A stretch of DNA of 64,000 nucleotides from Zychaea mexicana (taxonomy: Eukaryota > Mucoromycota > Mucoromycetes > Mucorales > Lichtheimiaceae): NCBI RefSeq assembly GCF_025766255.1, contig NW_026516676.1:62001-126000 (forward strand). The letters run 5' to 3'. A program made the position numbers and the translations under genes. This document shows, piece after piece, positions 34,561 through 47,989 of this stretch. The notes beneath the pieces are model-generated. The model saw only the letters and a list, made by a program, of their open reading frames with translations. It made no database searches and was not told the DNA's origin. How positions within the stretch are numbered: position 1 is the first letter of the stretch; every line of letters starts with the position of its first letter.

Positions 34561-35377
34561 ATCTATGATTGCTTTCAAATGTAGCTACTCATTATTGACT
34601 TCTTCGGACATAGGTGTTAGCGTAGCAAGAACCACTATAAAGGTGAAATTATATATCCCTTTTCTTTCGAGCTAGCGAGTGTTTATGCAATACATGAGGA
34701 ACCTTGACAACTGAAACCAGCAGTAGATCCCATTGTGTAATAAGGATTTTCTCAACTATATCTGGCATGGTATATCGCTATGCCAATCATATGATAGTAA
34801 TTGACTTCATGATGAGTGTGTAATTGCTGAATTCCCTTTTGCTAAGTAATGTCTCTTACTACATATTCCTTTTTATGATCATCATCAGCTTCCCCGCGAG
34901 CAGGTATGTTACCACCTTCATTTCTTTTACCATGACAACGCTAAATCTCTCTCCGCTAACGCAAATGTCTAATTTAGAACAGTGTAGCAAATAAGGAGAG
35001 TAGATATTACAAAAGACGTGCAAAAAGAAAGTTCAGGAGAGCACACGCACACACCGACAGCAGTAAAATCATTAATAGACGATGCTGTTGTGTCATATAT
35101 CTTTGCATGTGCTTTTTTGAAGGAGGAGGAAGAAGGAGCAAGAAAATCGACGAAAGAAACAGAAAAAGGGAGGGGCTAGTGCTCGAGTATATATATTAAC
35201 AAGCAAGCAAAAATACATTGATATTCTCCATATATCTTTTTTCTTTCAAATTTCTCGTATACAGAGAAACAAAGACAAGCAGTAGCATTTAGCTATTCCA
35301 CCCTTTCCCGAGCGTCCTCCCACCACTATCCTTTTATAATATCTCCCCATTCCACTCACTGCAAGAAGAACGATATA
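34561..35377. other. Intergenic; TATA near 35190
   Basis: GAGTATATATATT near 35187 lies about 190 bp before the secreted-protein ATG. No other gene is seen. Confidence 0.45.
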
Positions 35378-36174
35378 ATGCGTTTGATAATCTGCTTCAT
35401 GGTCGCAATTTTTGCACTATGTGTCGGTGCATCTGATCCACAAGGCACTCGAAGCTTTGTCAACCGATTGGTTCCCAGCGTTGGTCCAGTCAATGGTGGT
35501 CGTAAAGGACTCCAAAACCAGAAAATCGAGCAAATAGATGATGGGAACCACCAACAGACGACTCGGCATCACCATACCGGCCACCACCAAAACAAAGTTA
35601 CCAAGATAAACGATTCTACTACTCAACCACCCGTCAAATTCTTGGATGCTGTCGGCGGTGGTGGCAGTTCGTCGGCGCCTTCAACCGGAGGAAGCGCTAC
35701 TCTGATTGGTCTTGCGAAACGGGCACATTTGTTGCGTCGAGGTGGTGGTAAAAAGAAGTCTTCCTCGTCGACTCTTCCTGTCCAGGATCTTGCAAATAAG
35801 GATTTGATCCACCTCAAACTTGCCCGTCAGGTAATGTATTACTTTAAAAGGAACAGTATTCGCTTCAATATGCATTTTTCGCTAACTCGCGCCTCTATTC
35901 TTGTTTCTTTTATATGTTTTAATAGAAGGATGCGAATCCACAAGGTAGTCATAACAAAGCCGCTGCCTCTGGCAGTTCAGGTTCTAGCCTCATGTCCAAA
36001 AAGCTCGTGGGCCTTTCTGATGGAAAAACAGTTGCCGCGCAAAAGGCAGCTGGACAAAAGCCGGCGTTAATTAACATGGCCCCCGGTAGCCAAACTATTA
36101 CTGAAGTCAACCCTCCAAACATTGCCAGTGGTCCACTCCAAGTCACAAACAAGTCGCCAAAGCATGAAGCTTAA
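35378..36174 (+). CDS. Secreted low-complexity protein, 233 aa
   Basis: Two exons (35378-35830, 35926-36174) give 702 nt. A clear signal peptide (about residues 1-19, 'MRLIICFMVAIFALCVGAS') is followed by a His/Asn/Gln-rich stretch ('HHHTGHHQNK'), a Gly/Ser segment and dibasic sites ('LAKRAHLLRRGGGKKKS') that could be Kex2 cleavage points. The second half is Ser/Ala/Lys-rich without cysteines. No enzyme motif is present. It may be a wall-associated or processed secreted peptide precursor. It borders the accessory region. The function is unknown. Confidence 0.75.
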
Positions 36175-37195
36175 AAGAGCCCGACTTATATCAACGAAAT
36201 AATTGTATCCGGTGTTATTTTTTTTGCTTTTTTGTTCTTTGATTGTTTCATTTTACCTACAGTCCCCCTAGACAGGAGGCCCCTTCAATAAAGTAGTGTC
36301 CTATGATAGGATGCTGATGATACGATAATACATATTTGTTAGAAAAGAGGGCGAAATGCATTGTGAGGCTAGGTTATCTTTATGCCAGGCATATCAAAGT
36401 GAAACTCCGGCATGCACGTTTGCTTATATGTGTATGTGCCATTTACTACAGGGATCAGACTGAAGGGACTCAAGAACAACAGTCAGCTAATCAGTAGGTA
36501 TGAGCTATTCAAACATGCTGTACTTGGTTACGCCATAGTGAGAGCTAGTAGCAACCACATACTCGCGCCGTCCCACGGAAATTGAAGCCATGACCCTGGA
36601 AAATGAAAAAAGAGCACCATCCTCTCTCTGTGTCACACACACACGCACACCAACTCTCATCACACATCAAAACGGTGTAATCCGTGGAGCTATTTTTGAG
36701 CATCCGCCGCAAACGTTTTTACTCGCTTTTTGTTTCCATAGGTAACACCATCTCCCGGAACTGTCCACTCGCTCCGCCCACCTTCCTTCCGCATCCGCTT
36801 GCCGCTAGTTCCATGGTATGCTCTACTTGGACGATTCTATAAGCAAACAGAAGCAGCACAGGATTATCATCTTTCGCCTTGGAATTCTTCTTTTTGCAGC
36901 AATATTATGCATGGAATATCACTAACCAAGTTTTCATCAGACATCTTTGTTTACTACTCACACTGAACTGCCAACTTTTTTGGGCAAAAACGAAAGAGAG
37001 TCGGAGGGTGTACGAAAAGTCACGTCGTACATGCTTTTTTCTCTCCAAGGCAATAGAGAAAGAGAGAAGTAGAAGAGAGAACTGTCGCCTTTTTTTTTCG
37101 TACGTGGGTTCGTACAAAGTTTGTGTGTGTGTTTTTCTCTTTTTCCACCGTCTTTTTCCCGTTTCTTTGCCCTTTTCCTCTCAACACAAACAGTC
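36175..37195. other. Intergenic, 1 kb
   Basis: 3' flank of the secreted gene and promoter of the Rab gene. CA-rich repeat near 36636-36652. Nothing else is supported. Confidence 0.45.
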
Positions 37196-38414
<1,219 letters not shown>

Positions 38415-38913
38415 GCAACTCAAAACAACAACAGTACTACAGCAAGAATCTTGGCTATTTTTTTCACACTCGTACAACGCTTCTTTCCAACACCTTTGTT
38501 TTCAGTAGCAAAGTTCTAATTTACTGTTTTATTTATATTTGCCATATACACATACATATATACATTATTATACCCTATATTACAAGCTGCCCTCCCCACC
38601 TTTTCTCCGTTGCTCTTTGTCATTATATCCACAATTTTCTGTTCGTGGTATGTAGATACAAGGCTATGGCTTTTTTGATCAATGGATCGACACATACCTA
38701 AATATTACGTTTGGAGCAATCTATCTCAATGGGAAAATTGGGCATTGCTTTGGGGTAGGCTTACTTGATAACATCTGTCAATTTGAGTATTGTATTGCAT
38801 CTTAGTCATTGTGTAATGATTATATATCCGCGGAAGCTTGTTTTTTATTTGTTTCGTAAAGCCAGAACGCCTTGGTTCATTTAATATACACACATATTTT
38901 CTTTTTTGTTACC
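38415..38913. other. Intergenic between YPT6 and SurE genes
   Basis: AT-rich 3' flank and promoter. No gene is seen. Confidence 0.5.
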
Positions 38914-40445
38914 ATGACTGAGCGACCTCTCAAAGTTTTGATTTCCAATGACGATGGTATAATTAACCTTTCCATATGTTACCAAGAGTGAGCAACCGCA
39001 AACTCAAACTGAAGCTAGCGCTGGAAACTCACTCTCAACTTTCCTGACTCAGGTCCTCCAAGTAGAGAGGAGTCACCCTTCATTCTGCCCTTCATTGAGC
39101 ACTTGGAAGGTTTGGGATGGGATGTCAAGTGAGTAAGGGGGACTTTTATCTAAAACTACTCCACTCACATCGAGCAAGCTAACAAAAACACACACGATAG
39201 AGTGTGTCTTCCAAACGCGCAAAAGTCATGGATATCCAAGTCGTTTATGATCAAGGATCACATTGACGTGTCCTATTACCATAGAGACACTGGAGAAATC
39301 AGTTATCATAGACGCAATCCGTCCGATTTTGTCTTGGTAAATATATATGACTACGTTTATGCAGAAAAAAACATACAACGCGTCGCGGCGTGTAAGAAGG
39401 GCGATCCCTCCATAATACACACACTAGTGTCATGGCAACTGTTACTATGATATAGGGTCAATTTGGCAGCCCATGCTACTACTTTTACCATTACTGACCA
39501 TGGTAACAACATGTACTCTAAATAGCTAAACAGCACTCCAGCGACTTGTGTCAATATTGCTTTGAACTACATATTTAAAGACGAGCAGTTTGATCTTGTT
39601 CTTGGTGGACCCAACTTTGGCCGAAACACATCCACGTGAGTTTTTTTTATGTTTGTGATTTAGCATACATTCATTAACGGAATGCTGTTAATTGATACTA
39701 TTATGAAAACTTGAAGGGTATATACGCTCTCTTCTGGTACGATTGGTGCTGCTCTGGAAGCAGTGATGTGTAAACAAAAGTCTATCGCACTGTCGTTTGC
39801 TATTTTCGAGCGGAACTTTGGCAAAAAGGAAATCCAAGGATCTATTGAAATGGGTAAGAAAATGGCCACGAGAGAGAAAAAGAGAGTCCTTCAATAAGAA
39901 AAGGCCGATTTCTGACATTACATACATATTATGTAGCTGTCGATATAATACGACAACTGTACAAGGTCAACCAGTGGCCAGAAGACGGATTATTTAATGT
40001 CAATATACCATTATCAGCCGAGAAACGGCCTGTCTATCTGACCACTTTTAACAAGATGCACTATGGCAACTTGTTCAAGCCCTTACCGGCCGACAAAATT
40101 CGATCGGCGGATCCAAGTAAACCTGCCAGTACTGAAGAACCAGCAGAACAAGCTGTTCGTAAAACAGCAGAAGGACAAGAATCTGGACGTCTTGTTTTCC
40201 ATTTTGCACCGGATTTCACGGGCATCGTTTTTCCAACGAATGCTCCCGAAGGAACAGATGCGTGGGCTATGAATTTACGTTATTGCTCTGGTAAGGAAAA
40301 CAATGTAGTGACTTTACTTATCGTTGTTGTTTGACGAGCAAGCGGATCGATGCTGATGATTATATTAGTTACACCCATGGTCGCATCTTATGAAATGGCA
40401 AAGACCAATGTAGACTATGGATTTAAAGTTATAAACAAGCTTTAA
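38914..40445 (+). CDS. SurE-type nucleotidase/acid phosphatase, 310 aa
   Basis: Seven exons (38914-38956, 39053-39128, 39201-39336, 39526-39635, 39717-39853, 39937-40290, 40369-40445) sum to 933 nt. The SurE metal motif 'LISNDDG' is at residues 9-15 and 'PNAQKSWISKSF' follows. 'DLVLGGPNFGRNTS' and 'YTLSSGTIGAALEAV' are the GPN-G and SGT-GAA blocks that bind metal and substrate. SurE enzymes hydrolyse nucleoside monophosphates and short polyphosphates. In many fungi the domain is fused to a tubulin-tyrosine-ligase-like module (as in yeast Pby1); here the frame stops right after the SurE fold ('YGFKVINKL'), so it stands alone. Confidence 0.9.
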
Positions 40446-40883
40446 TTAGTGTATTGTATTATCTCAAAGTATATCTATTGCATTGTACGCAAAGTAAGTC
40501 CATATAGAAATTCTTTTTGAAATCCATCAGTACAGTACTACATCTAACTTTATTTTATCTTTGATCCCAGCAAAAACTGAAAGCACCTGCTTTACTGAGC
40601 AGCAACCACAATTGCTAGTAGCTATACGATAGTTAACAATAGAACCATTGACCCATTTCTCACAGTTTACATAAAAGGGCACACTGTGATATATACCAAA
40701 GATTGGATTCCCTTATTCGCTTCTTGACGCGTTGCGAAAAATTCGGCCCGATCGGGTGGCAAAAAAAACCGCTGGAATTAGATAACCCAAATTGGTTCTA
40801 TTGGGGACGGCACACTCTCTCTTTGTAGCCTTCACCTCCTGTAACTTATAGGCCTCTTATTTTTTGTGTGTCGCTGCTGCAGG
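40446..40883. other. Intergenic
   Basis: Short spacer between co-directional genes. Nothing recognised. Confidence 0.5.
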
Positions 40884-42558
40884 ATGGGTAACCCTGAAGA
40901 ATGGTTAGAAACCGTCCGCAAATGCGAGTACCTTCCCGAACACGACATTAAGAAACTTTGTGAAATGGTTTGTTTCTTTTTTCTTTCCCTTTTTGCATCT
41001 CGTCCTTTCTTTTTTACACACAAAATTTCCGTTCTCTGTGAGAGAGAGAAGTATTTGGATAAACTTATATGTTTGGATATAGGTAAAGGAATTGCTCATG
41101 GAGGAATCAAATATACAGCCAGTTCAATCGCCCGTTACGGTGTGTGGCGACATTCATGGTAAAAAGAAAAAAACCCCCTTTGTAATAACTCCCTTTTCTT
41201 TGCAAAGGACAAAGGAGAGAGCGTCAATGACTAAAAAGAGATGAGGGTTGAATAAAACCGATTAGGGCAATTCTACGATCTGCTCGAACTGTTTCGTGTG
41301 GGTGGCGATGTTGAAGACACCAATTATATTTTTATGGTAAAGTATGAAGCAAAAAAAAAAAGTGAAGGAAACGCATGGATAGAAGGGCTAACGATGTTGT
41401 ATGCAGGGAGATTTTGTGGACCGTGGCTACTTTAGTTTGGAAACATTCACATTATTAATGGTGTTGAAAGCACGGTAAGTTCCCTGGGGGGGGGGTTTGT
41501 ACTGCAAAATATAAAGGGGATGCAGGGACGATGATGATGATTTGAGTTGGAAACAATGAGTTGCTAACGTTATTATTTGAATGGGAAACCAGGTACCCGC
41601 ACAAGATCACGCTGTTGCGTGGCAACCACGAGAGCAGACAGATCACCCAGGTGTATGGCTTTTATGGTAAATCTACTAAAACACGGAGGGAAGACGGATC
41701 AGATAGGATTCGTATGTACTAATAAGTAATAACGATTGAATATGGTTGGTAACACAACAGATGAGTGTCAAGCGAAATATGGCAATGCGAATGTTTGGAA
41801 ATACTGTTGCTCAGTTTTTGATTATTTGACGGTAGCTGCTGTAAGTACCTTTTGAAAAGCTGTTTTATGGCAGGAAGAGATTCAGTGGAGACAACAGTTC
41901 GCTTTGGATTGAGATGTAGTGAGGTAACTGATAAGTTGGCAACATTACATCTGGGGTTGTGTAGATCATTGATGGATCTATCCTTTGCGTTCACGGTGGT
42001 CTGTCTCCTGATGTGAAGGCGTTGGATCAGATTCGAACGATTCACCGTGCGCAAGAAATCCCGCACGAGGGATCCTTTTGCGATTTGATGTGGTCGGATC
42101 CGGAAGACATTGATACATGGGCAGTAAGTCCACGCGGCGCAGGATGGCTATTTGGAGGCAAGGTCACGAGCGAGGTAAAAAAAATTGCTGCTTTTTTCAT
42201 CTGTACAAAAAGTGGGGATGGGGACGGAAAGAGAGGTATTAAACGGTCTCTCGTATGCCATATTGTATAGTTCAATCATATCAACGGCCTATCGCTTGTG
42301 GCACGCGCCCACCAGCTTGTGCAGGAAGGCTACAAGTATATGTTTCCGAATGATGAGCTGGTTACTGTATGGTCTGCGCCCAATTACTGCTACCGGTGCG
42401 GCAACGTCGCATCTATCATGGAAGTCAGGGACACGCAGGATATTTCCGAACGCAACTTCAAGATATTCAATGCCGTGCCGGACCAGGATAGACTTGCACC
42501 CGGACGACCAGGTCTGGGAGGATTAGGCGGTGGTTCGGGTGGTCAATACTTTATATAA
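40884..42558 (+). CDS. SIT4: PP6/Sit4-type Ser/Thr phosphatase catalytic subunit, 316 aa
   Basis: Eight exons (40884-40967, 41083-41158, 41266-41336, 41407-41474, 41593-41666, 41761-41840, 41965-42174, 42271-42558) total 951 nt. The metallophosphatase motifs GDIHG, GDFVDRG and '[20 protein letters not shown]' are present, plus 'CVHGGLSPD' and '[12 protein letters not shown]'. Within the PP2A group, '[21 protein letters not shown]' and '[25 protein letters not shown]' point to PP6/Sit4/Ppe1 rather than PP2A or PP4. The C-terminus is Gly-rich and ends YFI, where methylated YFL is usual. Roles in this family are G1/S control, cell integrity and TOR signalling with SAPS-type subunits. Confidence 0.94.
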
Positions 42559-43367
42559 GAGAGACAGAGGCAGAGACAGACAAAAAAGAGGCTGTGAAAA
42601 CGCTGGTTTCGTTTTTCTTTTTCTGTGCTATATTTTCTATTCTTTTTTCTTGTTCTTTTTTTTTTCGATACTACTTCCTTACTACTACACATAGCACACA
42701 CGCACACACGCAATCACCTTAACCTTTGTAATCTATATTTCTACATCCAACTCTTCCTTCTCTTATCCCCTCAGGTTTTTTTCTTTTTCCTTCTCTCCCG
42801 ATTCTTCCCTCTCCCAACTTATTATTACTGCCATCATATCACGGTTTGTAGATATAAAAAAACACATGTTTCTAGACAATGTACAGAGAAAACCAGGTCC
42901 CACTTTTTCCTCCAACCTCTCCAGGTAGCGCATAAACAAAGGAGATCAGAGAGAGTTATGCAGTATCACGCCTTGTTTGAACCAAAAAAAAAACGATGTC
43001 ATTTTTTGAGGATAAGAGAAAAATAGCGAATATGTACACAAGGGCATACGTTGTGTTTGTTGTATACAGAGAAGGGAAAAAAGAAGAATAAAGAAAGGGG
43101 TGGCTTTTGAATTTTTTTAAAGAGCTGTCGTTGGACTCCATAAGAAGTGGATTCGTAAGTTCGTGTGTGCGTTTTTGTATGTGCGTGAGTGCGTGGGCTG
43201 TGTGTGCGTGTGACTAATAGTAAGTGTGTGTGCGTGTGTGTGTATGTTTGCAGATGTTGTTAATTAAAAAGAAATCTAAAGCTTTTAAAGAAATGTGTGT
43301 CAGTATATACGTCCATGATATAATTGATGGATGATCATTAACACTTCTTCCGCCACCAAAGAAACGC
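42559..43367. other. Intergenic between convergent genes
   Basis: Pyrimidine-rich 3' flank of SIT4 and a GT-rich repeat (about 43157-43252). No gene is seen. Confidence 0.5.
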
Positions 43368-44030
43368 TTAACTTACTTGAGGCATTACGGGTTTATTCTG
43401 TTCGGCAGTCCATCTCGAGATGGCAATACCGATACCTTCGATGAGAGCAAGCAAACCACCACCGACAACTGCCGATACAGTGGCAGCCTTTGCACCTCCT
43501 CGGGCTGCCAGGACACCACCAGTCAAAGCACCCGACAGGATCGAGTTCCAAGGATCCTCCTTTTGTCTAATTCCCTTCAAACCACAGTCGAACGTCGAGA
43601 ACAAACCACCCCACACTGCAAAGTTGCCACCAAGTACTGGTGCGCGTGCCTTCATCGCTGATACAGCACCGACCATGCGCTCACCCTGGTTGTAAATAAT
43701 CCCCTTTGTTAACAAACGCAACCTAGTCTGATAGGCATCAGCGAAAACCGGTATTTATGAACATACCCGTGGAGAGTTCTTTGCGCCTTTTACAGAGTGC
43801 CAAATACCACCACCAACAGCGCCCATGACGAACGCACCTCCAAGGTCATTAAGAATTACCCAGGGACTAAATAATACATATATGCCACAATCAGGCGTCT
43901 TTTTAGTTTTCAAAGCCCTTTGACATAGCATGACCAAGGAAAAATATATTTCCTATATTTTATAGACACATTTGAATTGTGTTTAAACATACCAGGGATC
44001 TCTGGAGTGATCTGCTGAACCGTGACCCAT
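43368..44030 (-). CDS. TIM17: Tim17, mitochondrial inner-membrane translocase subunit, 151 aa
   Basis: Exons 44030-43993, 43866-43767 and 43685-43368 sum to 456 nt. '[19 protein letters not shown]' is the Tim17 N-terminal signature with the conserved Asp pair and Cys. It is followed by Gly-rich helices '[13 protein letters not shown]', '[14 protein letters not shown]' and '[14 protein letters not shown]'. Tim17 lines the presequence path of the TIM23 complex. Four transmembrane segments fit. The last few residues are uncertain: I read through to TAA at 43368 ('MPQVS'), but a GTAAGT donor sits exactly there, so a further tiny exon downstream is possible. Confidence 0.94.
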
Positions 44031-44462
44031 TTTGTAGTGTTATGTTTTTTTTTTCGAGGAGAGAAACTAAGAAGGTGTGTACGATGAACCCGATTCGAGA
44101 TTGGTTGCGGGGGTGAGGCGGTGTTGTTTTGTTTCTTGAACTTTTTTTTCAACGCTCGGTAAAAGCGGAGGTCGACAATACCTTGGGAAGGTATATAAAA
44201 AACATGGCAAAAAGCATGTCAGTCACAACGGCGTCACAATTGCCAAATGTGGGAACACTCATGCTGACATACGGATGTTCCATTAAATGGATACCATCCT
44301 GTAGGTAGGTAGTTTGTTTGTTGTTTTTTCATGCCCTTGGTAATTAACAGTACCATATGTTATTCAACCGCCGGTTTATCAATCTGGAAAGCATAACTCA
44401 CAGGCGATCAATTCTAACTCGATCTATATCTCAGGCGATTCGGGGGGCCCCTATCGGCTGTC

Positions 44463-44489
44463 AGATACGATAGTTCCTAGATCGTATCT
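44463..44489. repeat. Perfect 9-bp inverted repeat
   Basis: AGATACGAT and ATCGTATCT separated by nine bases. It could form a hairpin or bind a dimeric factor. No function is known. Confidence 0.6.
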
Positions 44490-45786
44490 CATATTATTGG
44501 AGGCGGCATATGCCATACTACAGTTATTAAAGGCATACATTAAAACCAAGTACGTTGGTGATATAATAAGATAGAGAGAGATCTAAATACAAGAGGAACA
44601 TCTTTCCTGTCCAGAAGCAATCGTTCATGAAGATACTGTGGACTTTATAAGAAGATGAAAAGAAAGATCGAGTAGTGTTGTCAGTATGATGCTAGCCTGC
44701 TAGTATTGCAATTTTTGAGTATATAGACTTCATCTCTTCATTTGCTGTCCTTACGCAAAAGAAATTGACAACTTTTTTTCTCTTATCGGCTCCAAGTCTC
44801 GGGTCATATATTGAAGCAGTTGGGGGCTGAGTAACTATGTAGTACTTACTACACTGCTACGCTCTCGTATTAATAACGGAAAGTCTCATGGATCATAGAG
44901 CATGTCCAATATGTAAAATACCTTTTGAGCAGTCATTGAGGTAGACGAATGGTACATGTTTATTCTTTTATCGAAATCATGCCAAGCATTTTCTTCCTCA
45001 AGAAATGTATTACCGGAGTTGTGCCCTCCCACCATAAACCCCGTAAACGTATTTACGCAGAAGTCTGGTGGAATTAGTTCGCATGAGCGCTATATATGTA
45101 AACAAACCAATATGTTGTCACTGCTTCCCGTGCAACGTGGTATTTCTGAAAGAAGTGCGACTATAAATGTGTATGTGCTATACGATGTATATATGACATG
45201 TCGCAGTTACTGAGATACATTACGAGCTACGAGAATAGATCCTACATGGTAACTTTCCCTCAACCTATTTAGTAAAAAATGTTGCTGTGTCTGGTAATAT
45301 GACATAGGTGAGTCTGTGCCGCATCTATCACTTCGTGTGAAATAAGCATCAGCCGAATGCGAAGCACGAAAAGATCAAGATAGATCCATACACAGAACAT
45401 AGCATTTTCAGAGAAAGACTGTGCGAGGAACTTCCTCGGAGTCAGCCGATACAACACGCAACTTTTCAAATCAAGGTCCTCTTCCCACTTGGATTAAGGT
45501 AATACCTACTACTACTAGCCATCTCCCGTTTATCCTTGATACCATCATCACTTCTCCTTTGTTTTTTTTACACACACGTTATACGCAACACCTTTCTCGG
45601 AAACACAACCGAGGTCATTGTGTTACAAAGGAAGGCTGCAACGGATGAGGAATGGGAATATGAGGCATTTAATTCGTCCTGACTTGTATTCCCATTTCCG
45701 CTCCTGCGCAACAACAACAACAACAGCAGCAGTAACAACAGCCAGACTCTCTTGGCATTTCAAAGAGAGCCACGGGCACGCACACA

Positions 45787-45794
45787 TATAAAAG
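45787..45794 (+). promoter_or_regulatory. TATA box of the C2-domain gene
   Basis: TATAAAAG, 85-92 bp upstream of the ATG at 45879. Confidence 0.55.
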
Positions 45795-45878
45795 GGACAC
45801 GGTGCTAACAAGTAAACTTTGTATTTCCCACCTCTTTGATTTTCTTCTTCTAAACTTTAACACATAATAATAACAATA

Positions 45879-46890
45879 ATGCCTTGTGGACGTTTGACAG
45901 TGAATGCAGGTACGTTTATCGTGTACGATAAGAACGACAATAATACCATCAACAGTCAGTAGACTGTCTCTTGATACACATGGCTAACCATTCATATATG
46001 CAGTCGCTATGCGTGGTTTGGACGAGGCCGGCTTTGGAGGTTTGTTACATATATTTTACTAGCAACAAATGCGACGCCTTTTTCTATCCGATCCATTAAA
46101 CATGCTACGTACACACGCTGCCATTTTTAGAGTGCCCAACTTTTCTCGGCTGTTACGTTGTCCCTCAGGAAAAGCACCGAACACGCACTGCTAGTGGCCC
46201 TGAGCCCCAGTGGAACCATCCTTTGTACTGGTAAGTTCTCGAGCCCCGGGATGAACGGCTAAAGAGCAGCGAGGAAGTTGAAGAAAAAACTTTTAAGAGG
46301 TGAAAAGGCGGGAAGAAGTAGCATAGACCATGTTAATCAACAAAAAAATATTTCATATGCATATCAGTGATGTTCCTGAAGGCTGGAATAACTTGCAAAT
46401 CGAAGTTGTGAGCGAAGACCCAGAACGTGCCGGTGTTATTGGCGGTGCCCGCGTCAATTTGAACCAAGTGTTTGCCGAAGGCCGTTGCGAAGACTGGGTT
46501 TCTGTTATGGGTCGCGAGTTTGAATCTATCGGCCAGGCATTGCTTGTTCTTGAATTCCAGAGCTTTGGTGAAGGCGAAGGCAGTGCTGGTGCTGCACCCT
46601 ATAGTGATGAGAAGCCGATGCCCGCACCACCTGCAGAGCGCAGCGTTGAGGAAGAAGAACAAGAAGAAAAGAAGGTGCCTGACTGGGTTAAATATGGTGC
46701 TATGGCCGTTGGTGGTATTGCTGCTGTCGGATTGGCTGCCTGGGGCGCACATGAGCTCAAGGAGCACTTTGAAGAGAAGGCCGCCGCGGAAGAAGAAGCT
46801 GCTGCTCTTGAAGTCGGAGAAGGAGAAGCTAAAGAGGATGATGGTTCATCAAGCAGCAGTAGCAGCAGCAGTAGCAGTGACGAAGAGTAA
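45879..46890 (+). CDS. C2-domain protein with C-terminal hydrophobic segment, 229 aa
   Basis: Exons 45879-45909, 46004-46039, 46131-46230 and 46368-46890 total 690 nt. 'GRLTVNAVAMRGLDEAG' opens a single C2 sandwich, with 'YVVPQEKHRTRTASGPEPQW' and 'LQIEVVSEDPERAGVIGGA' as later strands, ending near residue 115. A Pro/acidic linker, a Gly/Ala-rich hydrophobic stretch at 165-186 and a Glu/Ser tail ending in a pure Ser run and DEE follow. Several Ca2+-binding aspartates of classic C2 domains are missing, so Ca2+-independent lipid or protein binding is likely. It may be a peripheral or anchored membrane adaptor. The exact role is unknown. Confidence 0.8.
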
Positions 46891-47989
46891 AACGGAAGCT
46901 TGTATAATATTCGATAATAGAACAAATAATAATAATGTTGCGCTTTGTTTAACGTTGAATCTATCAAATATATTATATGATGGTTGATATGTTAACTCTG
47001 TATATGATACTATGATCATTTAAAGTAAAAGAAAAGCTAGCCGTTTATACAGTGTGATGGCTTTTCGTGTCCTTTCCCAAAGAATCTCCAGGCCTTCCTT
47101 CTCGTCGTGAAACATACAATGTGTACAAGAGTACTGATTCCTTGAAGCCGATTGTGAACATAAGTGAATACTCCACTGCCTTTGCTGCTATTATCGTCAT
47201 CACTGTACTCAAACAAGAAGAAAGAACTTATGATCCTTTTTCCCCTGACGATCTTCTCAAAATCGAATCATTACGTACATTCGTTAAACTACTACTTTTC
47301 ATCTTCGCGTCCAGTATTATACAGCATGCTAGCCATTATGTGCACTGATAGCATGCGCTTTCAAATTTTTAGCGTATAACTGCTAAAATTCGCTTGTACT
47401 GTCGCATGTCATCACTTCATCCTAGCAACTTTGATATATCGTATTACCCTAAAAGAATTCTTTTGATCTCTACAATACGTCTTATTATACTTGATTGTGT
47501 ATATGGATTGGCAGCGATGAAGCCATCGTAAAAGAGGTTCCGTGGTTATGATAGTTTTTAAGCAAGATAATTGACATGGAAATAAATGAACTTTCATTGG
47601 TATATTTCAGTATCGATGGATGTCATCTGGATTTACTCTGCTCGGTGACTTGTGGTTTCAATTCGTCCAAGGCTGCAATTGCCTTTTTGTCCTTCTTTTC
47701 ACTATATCGTTTGCGAAACGAAAACCCGTACAGCCAACCCTTCCTTCCTCTAAATCGCAACTAATCCATCGACGACACAGCGCGAAGATAAAAACAAAAA
47801 AAGGAGGAGTAGGGTGTCCTTTTTTTTCCGCCACACACTTACATACACACGCACCACTACCGTATTCTACATTCCCAATCCGTTTTCTTTTTCTTGTTCG
47901 TATCTCTTAATTTATATTTCTTTTTTAGATAAACTCCACAATACGCACACACGCACGTCAACGTTAAAAACGCAAAGGCATTTGATTAA
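46891..47989. other. Intergenic, 1.1 kb
   Basis: 3' flank of the C2 gene and promoter of SPT7. CA-rich and T-rich tracts occur near 47830-47960. No gene is recognised. Confidence 0.45.

Larger units (their letters stand above)
44031..45878. other. Intergenic, 1.85 kb
   Basis: Between divergently oriented TIM17 and the C2 gene. A TATATAAAA box (plus) lies at about 44191, an inverted repeat at 44463-44489, and an 85-codon ATG frame of no known family at 44956-45213. A functional TATA for the C2 gene is at 45787. Confidence 0.45.
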
